Origin: Chitinilyticum aquatile DSM 21506
Lineage (GTDB): Bacteria > Pseudomonadota > Gammaproteobacteria > Burkholderiales > Chitinibacteraceae
Direction of reading: 5' to 3'
NCBI RefSeq assembly: GCF_000430805.1
Contig: NZ_KE387259.1
Location: forward strand, 1-64,000
Length of the DNA: 64,000 bases
Positions within the stretch are counted from its first letter, which is position 1, and every line of letters starts with the position of its first letter. This document shows positions 8,611 through 18,202 of the stretch, in pieces. A program made the position numbers and the translations under genes. The notes under the pieces were generated by a model. That model worked only from the letters and a program-made list of their open reading frames with translations, did no database searches and was not told the DNA's origin.

Positions 8611-9267
8611 ATGCAACTCTTCCGAACAATTAAAAACTGGCTCGGCAAGGATACGACCTTGCCGATGCTTAGTATCGCAAGCCTGCATGCAGACCAGCTA
8701 GCGCTGGATAACGAGTCGCGCCGTTTGCGGCTGGAAGTGGATCAGCTGGAGGCAGAAAAAAAAGCCTTGATCAATGAATATGAGCAGGCCAGTCTAAACG
8801 GCCATATCGGCCACGCCCGGTTTCTGGCTCAAGAATACGAAGCACTGAAAAGCAAAATGACGGGCTTGAATTTGCGTCACCAATTGTTGTGCAAGCAGAT
8901 GCGCATGATCCAAGGCTTGATCAAACTGAAGGAAACCAGCGCTCGTCAGCATGATCGCAATAGCGTGCTGGCCATGGATTTAGCGCAATTGCTACAGCGG
9001 GTTGAGTGTGAAATCAGCCGTGGCGAGCTGAATCTAGAACAAGTGGACAATTTGCTGAATACCATGGCCGACGCCGATGCACGTGCCTGCCTGGTTCGTG
9101 ATGCGTCTTTGCTGGACGCCGTAGAAGAGCTGGATGCAGCAGTACAGGCTAGAGCCGAATTGCGAGGCGAAAGCAATGAAGCCTTGGCTGGGGCGCTAGC
9201 AAAGCTGGAAGCGGAGCTAGGCTCCATCCGACAGGGACAAGTTGTGCAAGAAGGGGTACAGCCATGA
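8611..9267 (+). CDS. Coiled-coil protein next to AAA+ ATPase
   Basis: 218 aa, with AGGAG before the start. Residues about 28-120 form long charged helices with heptad spacing (RRLRLEVDQLEAEKKALINE, YEALKSKMTGLNLRHQLL), followed by a more acidic helical C-terminus. The short basic N-terminal helix (LFRTIKNWLGKD) could be amphipathic. Size, helix arrangement and coupling (ATGA overlap) to a Vps4/katanin-like ATPase recall ESCRT-III/PspA-type membrane-remodelling proteins, but no diagnostic motif was found, so this is a suggestion only. Confidence 0.6.
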   Translation: MQLFRTIKNWLGKDTTLPMLSIASLHADQLALDNESRRLRLEVDQLEAEKKALINEYEQASLNGHIGHARFLAQEYEALKSKMTGLNLRHQLLCKQMRMIQGLIKLKETSARQHDRNSVLAMDLAQLLQRVECEISRGELNLEQVDNLLNTMADADARACLVRDASLLDAVEELDAAVQARAELRGESNEALAGALAKLEAELGSIRQGQVVQEGVQP

Positions 9268-11543
9268 TGCCAGCCAACCATGGCGGGATGAGCCCAACTG
9301 AAATCGTGGTTCGCGTACAGGCCAGTACCCAGGCACTGAGTCGCGGCGATATTGAAGCGGCACGCATAAACCTGTTGCTGGCTTCGCATGGGCTTTACCA
9401 ATTGGCAAGCGATTCCGACAGGGGCCTGCGCTCACGCCGAGTGGCGCTTGCACATCAACTTTACGCACAAGCGAACCAATTACCGCAGCCGGCCATTTCA
9501 GCACCTTCCCGATTACTGAACGCGGGGGAGTCACCCACTCCCAGCCCGGCCCTACCCCCGGTTGCGCGCTTGGCAGATGTTGCCGGCTGCGAAGAAGTAA
9601 AACGCATTTTCCGGTCAAAGTATATGTACCCGATGCGGAATCCGGATAAAGCGGCACTCTACAAACAGAACGGCGCAGGCGGCGTATTGCTGTATGGCCC
9701 GCCGGGAACCGGCAAGACTTTTCTCGCGCGGGCTCTGGCAGGGGAACTGGGTATACCGGTGTTTGTGCTCAAGCCATCCGATGTATTGTCCAAATGGTTG
9801 GGCGATGGTGAAAAACAACTGGCGACATTGTTTGCCGAGGCGCAACGCCACCCTGCAGCACTGATTTTTGTGGATGAGCTGGATGCACTGGCGAAATCAC
9901 GCGATGACAGCGAAGGCAATTCAGCAGTACAGCGCATTCTGACTCAGCTTCTGACTGAGCTGGATGGCTTTGCCCTGCGCAAGAACAAGCTGCTCTTTAT
10001 CGGAGCCACTAATCGTCCCTGGGACATTGATACGGCGCTGCTGCGTGCCGGACGCTTTGATGCACTGGCGTACGTCGGCCTCCCCGAATCATCGGTGCGC
10101 GAGCAATTGTTGCGCCATGCACTGGAAGGCATTCCGCAGGGTAAAGACCTGGACTTTGCCTATTTGGCACACTCAACAGAGGGATATTCCGGAGCAGAAA
10201 TCTGCGCCATTGCCGCTCAGGCAGCACAAGATGCGTTTCTGGATGCCATTGAGCACGGCGGCAATCGCCCCGTCTGCAAAGCCGATATGTTGCATGCCAT
10301 CGGGCGAATTCATCGTGCCGCAACGCCCGAGATTCTGGAACGCTATGCCCGCTTTGGCGGAAAACCGCCGAAATTCCCGGTTGAGGACAAGCGCGAATCG
10401 GAGCCACGTGCATGCCCTGACCTGGCTCGATCTATGGTTGTCTCGCCCACAATACCCGCAACGCTTCCTTGGGATGAAGGCAAAACCTTTATCCCGGCGA
10501 CACCACAAAGTTACGAGCCACTACAAGTGATCTGCGCTCGCGATCTGGTGGCGGATATTGAAACTCTACCGTTCATTTGCTACGCCTTGCAGCATGTAGG
10601 CATCAACCCGGTACGCAAGCTCACCCTCCACAACAAGGGCAAGGAAGAGAGCCAGAATCTTCTGGTAGAAGTGGCGCTGGTTCCTGACGATTTTGGTGCG
10701 GCATGGACATGCAACATCCCGGAACTGAAAAATGGCAGCACTTGGGAATGCAACAACATCAGCCTGCCCCTGCGGCTGGATCGCTTGCAGCAAGTAGCTG
10801 AAAAAGAGCGGGCGCATATACGCATAACCGTTCGCGATAAAGAAGAAGTGCTGTTTGCAAAAACCGAGGAAATCCCGGTACTGGCCTATAACGAATGGCT
10901 GTTTTTACCTGAGTTCATGCAACTCACGGCCGCGTTTGTTCAGCCCAATTCACCGGCTTTGCTGCCTGTACTGGAAAAAGCCGCCACCGTGCAGGAAAAA
11001 ATGTCTGGCAGTCGAGCCTTCCCCGGATACCAAAGAAACGATCCTGCTCAGGTCTGGCAGATGCTGGCGGCCATTCATGAAACGCTGTCCTCTCATTACC
11101 CGATCGATTACATCAATCCACCGCCCAGTTTTGAAAAAACCGGGCAGAAAGTACGACTGGTCGCCGACACCCTGGCTAGCCAGCGTGGAACCTGCATTGA
11201 TCTGGCGATCCTGCAGGCTGCCCTTTGGGAGCATATCGGCCTGCATCCCTGCATTGTGCTGGTTCCCGGCCATGCGTTTATGGCGTGCTGGATGAGTGAA
11301 GTTGGTGAAAGTGAACCCGTTGTTCGGATTTCCGAACAAACGGCTGGCGCAAAAAAACTGCTGAAGGCATTGCAGGATGGTTCGCTGCAAGCGATCAATT
11401 CTGTCGAAATCACTTCGGGGCAATCCATCGAGATTGCTCAGAAAAATGCCCGGGATTACCTGAACCAGGCCCTGGAAAAAGGCGGAGATGTGTACATCAT
11501 CGACATTCATGCCGCCCGCAACAGCATCACGCCGCTACCATGA
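9264..11543 (+). CDS. AAA+ ATPase fused to a transglutaminase-like domain
   Basis: 759 aa. Residues 10-75 form a helical N-terminal region that could be a MIT-like docking domain. Residues 105-345 are a classical AAA+ module of the Vps4/katanin/FtsH type: Walker A GPPGTGKT at about 145, Walker B LIFVDELDAL near 200, and GATNRPWDID with arginine-finger region DTALLRAGRFD near 248. The C-terminal ~330 residues hold a beta-rich stretch and then a transglutaminase/papain-like core with SQRGTCIDLA (Cys about 643) and VPGHAFMACW (His about 670). Such cores are known as peptidases or peptide-binding domains in conflict-system ATPases. The ATG overlaps the upstream stop. Predicted cytosolic remodeller with a possible attached protease. 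Confidence 0.88.
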   Translation: MMPANHGGMSPTEIVVRVQASTQALSRGDIEAARINLLLASHGLYQLASDSDRGLRSRRVALAHQLYAQANQLPQPAISAPSRLLNAGESPTPSPALPPVARLADVAGCEEVKRIFRSKYMYPMRNPDKAALYKQNGAGGVLLYGPPGTGKTFLARALAGELGIPVFVLKPSDVLSKWLGDGEKQLATLFAEAQRHPAALIFVDELDALAKSRDDSEGNSAVQRILTQLLTELDGFALRKNKLLFIGATNRPWDIDTALLRAGRFDALAYVGLPESSVREQLLRHALEGIPQGKDLDFAYLAHSTEGYSGAEICAIAAQAAQDAFLDAIEHGGNRPVCKADMLHAIGRIHRAATPEILERYARFGGKPPKFPVEDKRESEPRACPDLARSMVVSPTIPATLPWDEGKTFIPATPQSYEPLQVICARDLVADIETLPFICYALQHVGINPVRKLTLHNKGKEESQNLLVEVALVPDDFGAAWTCNIPELKNGSTWECNNISLPLRLDRLQQVAEKERAHIRITVRDKEEVLFAKTEEIPVLAYNEWLFLPEFMQLTAAFVQPNSPALLPVLEKAATVQEKMSGSRAFPGYQRNDPAQVWQMLAAIHETLSSHYPIDYINPPPSFEKTGQKVRLVADTLASQRGTCIDLAILQAALWEHIGLHPCIVLVPGHAFMACWMSEVGESEPVVRISEQTAGAKKLLKALQDGSLQAINSVEITSGQSIEIAQKNARDYLNQALEKGGDVYIIDIHAARNSITPLP

Positions 11544-12451
11544 GCGCCATGACCATGACACCGACAAAAACGATTCAGACCGCGGTATACAGCATGGCCA
11601 GCCCACTGGCCGGGCGGGAAGTTGAAAACCAGGATAACTATCTGCTGGTCAACGCCGCTGGCCAGTATGAATGTCTGCACGATGAAGTGCACACAACCGG
11701 CCAGCTAACCTGCTGGCCAACGGGGCACCACCGTCTGGCGGTGCTGGATGGCTTGGGCGGTCACGGCGGCGGGCGGCAGATTGCCGAGCGCATTGTGCAG
11801 GAGCTATTGCAAATGCCAGCTTTTTTTGATCTGGCACTCATGCGCGCCGAACTGCGCAATCTGCATGCCCGCATCTGCGCCGAACTCAAACATGCCGAGG
11901 TGTCCCCCGGCTCCACCTTGCTGATACTGGAAATCCCGGCGCACGGCCCGGCGCTACTGTTCCATGTAGGAGACTCCCGCTTATTGGCCTTGCGCCCGGA
12001 AGGGCTCGAACTGCTCACCATCGACCATTGCCCGCCAACGGCTGCAGCATTGCGCGGCGAACTGGACGAGCACGCTTGGCTAACGCAGGTGCTGGAAGAA
12101 GATCGCTGTGAAATCAGCCAGGCTTTCGGCCTGGGCAACACCCTTGGCAGCAACACCCTGCAAAGCGAACTGTATGAACTGACCCGCGACAACGTGCCTG
12201 CATTTCTTGCCGGGCTGGCCGATTGCCGCCCTATTGCGCTGGAGCCCGCAGTCACCTATTTGCTGGCTACGGATGGCTTGTGGGCCTATGAATCCCCATT
12301 GCCCATGCTGCTGGAATTGCCGGGTATCGCCACGCAGCACGCAAATAATCTGACGGAAATGCTTGATACCATCGCAGAACAGCACCGGATTAAATCCCGG
12401 CAGCAAGCACGAACCGACAACACCACCCTGCTGGCCTTCGCATTGCTCTGA
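11540..12451 (+). CDS. PP2C-family Ser/Thr protein phosphatase
   Basis: 303 aa, ATGA overlap with the AAA+ gene. The metal-binding PP2C motifs are present in order: REVENQDNYLL, AVLDGLGGHGGG, LLFHVGDSRLLAL, TYLLATDGLW and the C-terminal RTDNTTLLAF. The aspartates that hold two Mn/Mg ions are therefore conserved. The usual VxDGxGG reads LDGLGG. It would dephosphorylate Ser/Thr, most likely substrates of the kinase at 20732-21664, which is the only STPK in the window. No membrane segment. Confidence 0.92.
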   Translation: MSAMTMTPTKTIQTAVYSMASPLAGREVENQDNYLLVNAAGQYECLHDEVHTTGQLTCWPTGHHRLAVLDGLGGHGGGRQIAERIVQELLQMPAFFDLALMRAELRNLHARICAELKHAEVSPGSTLLILEIPAHGPALLFHVGDSRLLALRPEGLELLTIDHCPPTAAALRGELDEHAWLTQVLEEDRCEISQAFGLGNTLGSNTLQSELYELTRDNVPAFLAGLADCRPIALEPAVTYLLATDGLWAYESPLPMLLELPGIATQHANNLTEMLDTIAEQHRIKSRQQARTDNTTLLAFALL

Positions 12452-12562
12452 AGTCTGCAGCAAATGCACTACATCCGGGACTAGATCCAGCCGCCTCTCC
12501 TGCAAAGCAGGAAGCATCTGGTAAGATTTGCGCAATTCAATGGATTTGGATCAGGCTGCACA

Positions 12563-14716
12563 ATGGCGCGCTACGGTTTCTTTATCGGCATCAACCCTTA
12601 CCAGGATCCGAACATTGGTGTACTGAAATGTGCAGAAAACGATGCGCGTGAATTAACCGGGGTATTCCAGCACAAGCTTGGATTTCAGACCACCTACATC
12701 GAAGAGCGCGATGCGCCAGGCATTCTGGAGAAACTGCAAGGCATTGAAAGAAAACTGCAGGCAGGCGATACCTTCCTGTTTTATTTTTCAGGCCACGGTA
12801 TCCAGCATGCGGACGAGCAGTATTTCCTGCTGCCCAAGGCCAGACTGACCCATCTGGATGCCGGGCTGACTACCGATACCCTGCCGTGGAAAGCACTGAA
12901 CCTGTACACCGAAAATGAACACTGGCGCGACGTACACCGCATATTCATATTTGATGCCTGCCGCGCCGCATTGGGCACACAAAAATCGGGCGGTGCATTA
13001 CCCAGCTTCAAGGGCGAAGCCATTCTGCGCAAGCCAGTGCTGGCATCCAGCCAAACCAAAGCAGCGAACGCCCAGCACTACCCGCTGACCATCATCAACT
13101 CCTGCAGCGACGGCCAATGTGCGCTTGAACTGATTGATGCCGAAACCGGCATAGGCAAAGGCTCATTCACCGCAGCCCTGCTGGATGAAATGGAAAAGGC
13201 GATCAAAACGGGTAGGCCCTTCGAGATCAGCCCGCAAAGCATGGACCGCATCGGCTACCGTATTCGCCAGCGCACCGAAGCCTTTGGTCTGGGCGATCAT
13301 GTGCAAAGCCCGATGCTTGGCGGCCAACACCCAGTTGCGCTATACGCGCCCCCTACCCAAGCGGCCACCCAACCGCAAACCGATACGATCCAGCAACTAC
13401 TGCAAGAATTTGACGACCAGCTCGCCCAGGGCTTTCTGGATACCCCGCCTGGCTATAACGCCCTCGAAACATTGAATGATCTCAAGCGTATGGGGCTGTC
13501 TGGCAGCCAGCGCCTGGAGCTGGGTCAGAAACTGCACGCGGCACAGCATGCCGCGAAAGAGCAAGCCAATGCTGCGGAACAACAAGCCGAACTCGCTGCT
13601 GCGGATGCAGCACTGGCGCAAATTGCCAGAATCGATGATGAGATAACCAAGCAACAGGAAAACGTGGCAAAAGAACAAGCGCGCGAGGACACCGAAGCAG
13701 CGCAACAAAAAGCCCAAGCACTGGAACAACAGCGGGCCGCCGCCGAGGAACAGGCCGCTCGAGCAGAGGCCGCCAGGCAGAACAGCGAAGCCGATACGCA
13801 AAAAGCACAGGGGTTGTCTGAGCAGGGTAAGCCTGCAAAAGGCGCGCCATTCGCACTAAAAGCTGCAGGCCTTGTCGCGGCAGTACTGGCAACTTTTATT
13901 CTCTGGCCCAAACCGAAACCGGTACCACAGAAAGCTGCTGCGATTGTTGATTCTGGATCGAAAGCAGGCACCAGCGAAACCTTCACCGTCAACGGAGTCG
14001 GCTTCAAGATGGTCGCTATTCCGGCAGGTAACTTTTCGATGGGGTCACGCTATGACGAAGTAGGGAGTGGTAATGATGAATTGCCACGCCGGCGTGTGAG
14101 CATCCAGCCCTTTCAGTTGGGCCAAACCGAAGTCACCCAAGAGCTCTGGCAGGCGGTGATGGGCATCAATCCCAGCAACTTTGAAGACTGCGGTGCAAGC
14201 TGTCCGGTGGAAAATGTTAGCTGGGAGACGATTCAGAGCTTTATCAGAACACTGAATCGATACACTGGCCAGACCTTCCGTTTGCCGAGCGAAGAGGAAT
14301 GGGAATATGCAGCCCGCGCCGGTTGCAGCACCTCCTTCAACGTTGGAGGCCAATGCCGGGATAAGATCGAGACCAGTGAAGCAAATTTCGATGGGGGTTC
14401 GTCCTATAACGGCAGTGCCAAGGGCGAATACCGTGGCAAAACCCTGCCGGTGGCCAGCTTTGCGGCCAATAGTTTTGGTTTGTATGATATGCACGGTAAT
14501 GTGTACGAATGGGTGCAGGATTGCTATGCGTTTAGCTACACCAACGCCCCAGGTGATGGCAGTGCGGTAAAAACTACGCCTTGTGATTATCGAGTGTTAC
14601 GCGGCGGCTCTTGGAGCGTACATCCGCAATATCTACGCGCGGCGAGTCGCAATAGCAAATCTGCCTCCGACGCGTGGATCAGTGGAGGTTTTCGCCTAGC
14701 CAGGACGCTACCATAG
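12563..14716 (+). CDS. Caspase-coiled coil-TM-FGE protein with DGR-like variable end
   Basis: 717 aa. Residues 1-270 are a C14 caspase-like peptidase with the catalytic His in YFSGHGIQ (about 78) and Cys in FIFDACRAA (about 133). Residues 330-425 are an Ala/Gln/Glu-rich coiled coil, 433-450 a membrane helix, and 472-717 a formylglycine-generating-enzyme/sulfatase-modifying (C-type lectin) fold starting [15 protein letters not shown]. The final 39 residues (RVLRGGSW..., ending GFRLARTLP) have the layout of a DGR variable region, 14591-14709. FGE family members of this class act as binding heads, not sulfatase activators. The frame is intact, unlike its two relatives at 26962 and 32620. Promoter probably at 12452-12562, as a short gap separates it from the phosphatase gene. 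Confidence 0.92.
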   Translation: MARYGFFIGINPYQDPNIGVLKCAENDARELTGVFQHKLGFQTTYIEERDAPGILEKLQGIERKLQAGDTFLFYFSGHGIQHADEQYFLLPKARLTHLDAGLTTDTLPWKALNLYTENEHWRDVHRIFIFDACRAALGTQKSGGALPSFKGEAILRKPVLASSQTKAANAQHYPLTIINSCSDGQCALELIDAETGIGKGSFTAALLDEMEKAIKTGRPFEISPQSMDRIGYRIRQRTEAFGLGDHVQSPMLGGQHPVALYAPPTQAATQPQTDTIQQLLQEFDDQLAQGFLDTPPGYNALETLNDLKRMGLSGSQRLELGQKLHAAQHAAKEQANAAEQQAELAAADAALAQIARIDDEITKQQENVAKEQAREDTEAAQQKAQALEQQRAAAEEQAARAEAARQNSEADTQKAQGLSEQGKPAKGAPFALKAAGLVAAVLATFILWPKPKPVPQKAAAIVDSGSKAGTSETFTVNGVGFKMVAIPAGNFSMGSRYDEVGSGNDELPRRRVSIQPFQLGQTEVTQELWQAVMGINPSNFEDCGASCPVENVSWETIQSFIRTLNRYTGQTFRLPSEEEWEYAARAGCSTSFNVGGQCRDKIETSEANFDGGSSYNGSAKGEYRGKTLPVASFAANSFGLYDMHGNVYEWVQDCYAFSYTNAPGDGSAVKTTPCDYRVLRGGSWSVHPQYLRAASRNSKSASDAWISGGFRLARTLP
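14591..14709 (+). other. DGR-like variable region A with conserved 3' flank
   Basis: 32 codons (14591-14686) lie between the conserved FGE core and a 23-nt flank (14687-14709, including CGCCTAGCCAGGACGCT) that is identical to the flank in regions B and C. Length matches B and C exactly, with no indels. Differences from B and C also occur at third positions and outside presumed template adenines, so this copy is older or uses another template. Confidence 0.6.
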
Positions 14717-14980
14717 TGCCGCGCAGTCAACTAACCCTTTGGTTCTTTACCCGGCACAAACCCTGCATTTCTGTAATTTACACCCACGTATACCTACGCA
14801 AGCATTCCATTTAAATGGTTACCTGCACATACCCATACCGCAAGCAACAGGGCGGAGCACATTCATTCAGGGTGTGCATGGCAAGCCGTGCGAAGCAACC
14901 GTCGCGAACGGCAAGGGCCGGAATGCGGCGATCCGCATCCAGCCATGCCCTCCGAAACCACTCAAGTCAACAGCCCTGCT

Positions 14981-16483
14981 TCATCCCCTGCCATATTGTT
15001 TGCCCTGCTGCTGGCTTTTCTTCGGGTTGTTCTTTTTCGCCACGATCATCTTGTTTTCAGCTCGCCCCTTCTGCGGCGGCGCTGACCGTTTGGCGACGGG
15101 TTCACTGGTCTGTTCATGCTGAATGCGGGCGGCCAGCTCAGGATCAAGGTGCAGCGCCAGCAGCTGCCCTCGCGCCAGCTTCTTGCGCCCCGACAGGCCG
15201 GGGTTCCAGCGGGCAATGTCCTGCGCCGGTTTGTTGACACGGTGGGCGAAGGTAGCAAGTGTTTCACCTTTGCGGGCGGCAATCAGGATTTTGACCAGAT
15301 CAGGGGTAAACGCCACCGAAGCCACGGAAACGGTGTATTCGTCCACCGATGGCTTCGGCGTGCTGACGGGGATGAACAGGGCGCTGCCCACGGTGGGCTT
15401 CATGCCCGGAGGGATATTGTTGGCGGCGCGCAGTTGCTGCGGCTGAATGCCATGCTGGGCGGCAATATGCTCCACCCGCTGCGTGGCCTTTAGCCGGATG
15501 ACAGTCCAGCTGGCTGTGGCATCACGATCGCTTGCAAGCCGGCGGGCAAATTCATGGGCCTGATCGGTGGGCAGCAGCAATTTCGGCGTGGCCGCGCGCA
15601 TCAACAGGGGTTTACGCACGGAAGGGTTCAGGGCAAAGAACTCCTTGGCGCTGATCCCTGCCATGCTGATGGCCTTGTCCACGTCCATATCGTGCGGCAC
15701 GGGCACTTCGGCCAGATAGGGCTCATTCGGAATGGCTGGCAATTTCACGCCGTAGGCTTGCGGGTTCTTGATGATTTTCACCAACGCCAGCAGCTGTGGC
15801 ACGTAGTTGCGCGTTTCCTGCGGCATTTTCAGCCCGAGGTAATCATCCGGCAAGCCAGCCGCGCGGTTTCTGGCTTGCGCCCGGGCTACCGCATTTTCGC
15901 CCCAGTTGTAGGCTGCCAGCGAGAGATGCCAGTCGCCAAATTGCTGATTGAGCCGCCCCAGATAATCCAGCGCACCCCGTGTGCTGGCAATGAGATTGTT
16001 GCGATCATCGGTCAGCAGGCTGATTTTCATGTTGAAATGCTTGCCGGTGGCGGGCATGAACTGCCAGGCCCCTGCCGCACCGACTGGCGAGCGGGCTTGC
16101 GGATTCATGCCGCTTTCCACATAGGGCAATAAGGCCAGCTCGGCGGGCATATTGCGTTTCTCCAGTGCATCGACGAAGTAATACAGATAGCACCGGGCGC
16201 GTTCGTTGCGCTCCAGATAACGGGTGGCGGCGAAATGGCGAGCGTATTGCTCGACGGCCGGGGAATCCAGCTCAGCCATGGTGAAGCTGCGCCGCATGCG
16301 CTCCCAGATGTCTTGTGCGGCAGGCTGCGGCATGGTGATGGCAGCATCAGCGAGTGGCTGCCCCACTGGCGGGGATGCCGCTGGCATGGGTGTGGCGGAT
16401 TCAATCTTGGGTGCGACAGTTTGCATGGACTGGCAGCCGGTCAAAGCCAGCAGTATCAGCATCATCAGGATTCGGGGTTGCAT
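14981..16483 (-). CDS. MltD-like membrane-bound lytic murein transglycosylase
   Basis: 500 aa from the ATG at 16483, which has GGAGC upstream and gives a lipoprotein signal peptide (ILMMLILLALTGCQSM, lipobox LTGC). Residues about 95-250 are the SLT domain: catalytic Glu in LPYVESGMNP, then SPVGAAGAWQFMPATG and the AAYNWGENAVARA motif. C-terminal repeats resemble LysM (WTVIRLKATQRVEHIAAQHG and a second copy after residue 380) and should bind peptidoglycan. It cleaves glycan strands to anhydro-muropeptides from the outer membrane face of the periplasm. It is the last gene of a minus-strand set with a SEDS polymerase and kinase. Confidence 0.9.
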   Translation of the reverse strand: MQPRILMMLILLALTGCQSMQTVAPKIESATPMPAASPPVGQPLADAAITMPQPAAQDIWERMRRSFTMAELDSPAVEQYARHFAATRYLERNERARCYLYYFVDALEKRNMPAELALLPYVESGMNPQARSPVGAAGAWQFMPATGKHFNMKISLLTDDRNNLIASTRGALDYLGRLNQQFGDWHLSLAAYNWGENAVARAQARNRAAGLPDDYLGLKMPQETRNYVPQLLALVKIIKNPQAYGVKLPAIPNEPYLAEVPVPHDMDVDKAISMAGISAKEFFALNPSVRKPLLMRAATPKLLLPTDQAHEFARRLASDRDATASWTVIRLKATQRVEHIAAQHGIQPQQLRAANNIPPGMKPTVGSALFIPVSTPKPSVDEYTVSVASVAFTPDLVKILIAARKGETLATFAHRVNKPAQDIARWNPGLSGRKKLARGQLLALHLDPELAARIQHEQTSEPVAKRSAPPQKGRAENKMIVAKKNNPKKSQQQGKQYGRG

Positions 16484-16544
16484 GCTTTTGCTCCGGTTTG
16501 GTAACCGGCCCAATCAAGCCCTGGGCCGATGGGACAACTCAGTG

Positions 16545-18200
16545 TCATGCGTCATAGCGAAGCAGGTAATGCCCCACGACCAGATGGTGGCCGGCTGGGA
16601 TTAGCGCCGGAGCAGCGTCTTCGGCATGACTCAGGGTTGCGACAAACTGCAGGTCGCCATCGAGATGAGCAAGCTGCTGATTGGGGCGCAAGGTCAGCTT
16701 CAAGCCATCCGCAGTCAACTGGTAATCGAAAGCATCGCGCGAGATGCCCATGCGATCCCCGTCTTCTTGCGTTTCATGGTCAAGAAACCCTGCGCCAGCC
16801 ATGACCCGCAGATGCTTCAAGGCAGGATGGTGACGACCGAATGAATGGGTGACTTCGCCACCGATGCGACCAATCACCGGTCTGGGAATCAGACAAAATG
16901 CCAGGTGGCGATCCTGCAAGGGTGCGGGTACGGCATCCAGACGGATACCGCTCGTGCCTTGCAAGGGCAACTGCTCACCCAGATTCAGCGGTCGGCAACC
17001 GGCTGGCGTAGCCACACGCAGCTGGTCAGATTCATCCACATGGATACTCAGCACTGCAGTGGCAGCCTTGCCATACACTGGAGCAATCTGTGCTGCCGAG
17101 TCAAACCCGAACCCAAGCCCACGTATATTGGCCTCACCAAACGCGGAAACCTTTTGCAGGGCAATACCCACCAGGGTAAGCGCACTCGACTGCGTAATTT
17201 TCCCGGTGAAAACATAGGTTTTCATGTCATCTGGCTGCGGCGGGGCGGATTGCGGCATATAAGTACGGTCTGCGGAAATGGAAGCTGCCACTTTCTCGCC
17301 GGCAATCACCGGTTCCTTGCGTCCAGCCCGCAAGATGATCGGCCGCGCTGTTTGGGCTGCCGGGGTTTGTTTTTCCCCTTCGATGGCCGGGCTATCCTGT
17401 GCCACCGGATCCTGCACGATGGATTTCGATTTGGGCTGCACAAACGGAATCAGGCGAGTGGTCCGCAGAAAATAGCGGAGAGGTCCGGATTCAATCAGGT
17501 AATAGCCCAGCGCGTCATCGCGCGTGATCTTCAGGCTGCCGCATGGCTCGGCGGTAATGTCGAGCAGGGCTTTGTCCGGTGCATGGTTCATCATGATGCC
17601 GACGTGCGCCGCAAAGGGCCAATCGGCAGCCACTGCAGATGCATATTCGGCATTGCCTCCCAGCAGCATCAGGCGCTGTTCTTGCTGGATTTCGCTGACG
17701 TGTGTCCAGATCACACCGTCAGTTGAACATTCAACTTTCCATACCGCTACGTCTTCCGCTGCCGGGACATAGATGGTATGGCCAAACCGGACACGCACCG
17801 ATTGTGCTGGCAGATCCTGTCCAGGCCGGACTGAAAATCGCACGGAAGCCCCCATCGGCACGTGCTTGGCAAACGAGTCTTGCAGCATGGCGACCAGTGC
17901 TTCACACAGGCTTTCGCTGCGCTGTCCACGACTAACCCGGCGATCATGTTCGACTTCGATGGCGGGCAGTTCAAGCTCGACATGGGTAAATACATGCTTG
18001 TCACGTTCTCGATAACCATGTGCCGATAGCAAGTCTTCCAGATGGGTATGCAGCGAGAATGCAATCGGGCTCTTCCAGATTTGCGAGCCATCGAATACAT
18101 CATTGATGCCGTCGATACGATAAGTCTGAACATAGCCACGGCTGTCGACAGTGACATCGCTGGCAGTCAGCTTCTGGATAATGGATTTGAGCGCTTTCAT
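16545..18200 (-). CDS. 551-aa protein, possible FHA-like signalling partner
   Basis: Start chosen at the ATG at 18200, with GGAGAAG upstream; longer in-frame starts run into the SEDS gene. No signal peptide or membrane helix. Residues 1-240 are a mixed alpha/beta region, 240-370 a low-complexity linker rich in Pro/Ala/Gln, and the rest beta-rich with segments such as IPRPVIGRIGGEVTHSFGRH and RMGISRDAFDYQL. The latter weakly recalls FHA phosphothreonine-binding domains (G-R, S-R-x-x). The position beside SEDS and kinase genes supports a FhaA-like role, but sequence evidence is thin. Unknown otherwise. Confidence 0.6.
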   Translation of the reverse strand: MKALKSIIQKLTASDVTVDSRGYVQTYRIDGINDVFDGSQIWKSPIAFSLHTHLEDLLSAHGYRERDKHVFTHVELELPAIEVEHDRRVSRGQRSESLCEALVAMLQDSFAKHVPMGASVRFSVRPGQDLPAQSVRVRFGHTIYVPAAEDVAVWKVECSTDGVIWTHVSEIQQEQRLMLLGGNAEYASAVAADWPFAAHVGIMMNHAPDKALLDITAEPCGSLKITRDDALGYYLIESGPLRYFLRTTRLIPFVQPKSKSIVQDPVAQDSPAIEGEKQTPAAQTARPIILRAGRKEPVIAGEKVAASISADRTYMPQSAPPQPDDMKTYVFTGKITQSSALTLVGIALQKVSAFGEANIRGLGFGFDSAAQIAPVYGKAATAVLSIHVDESDQLRVATPAGCRPLNLGEQLPLQGTSGIRLDAVPAPLQDRHLAFCLIPRPVIGRIGGEVTHSFGRHHPALKHLRVMAGAGFLDHETQEDGDRMGISRDAFDYQLTADGLKLTLRPNQQLAHLDGDLQFVATLSHAEDAAPALIPAGHHLVVGHYLLRYDA

Positions 18201-18202
18201 GA

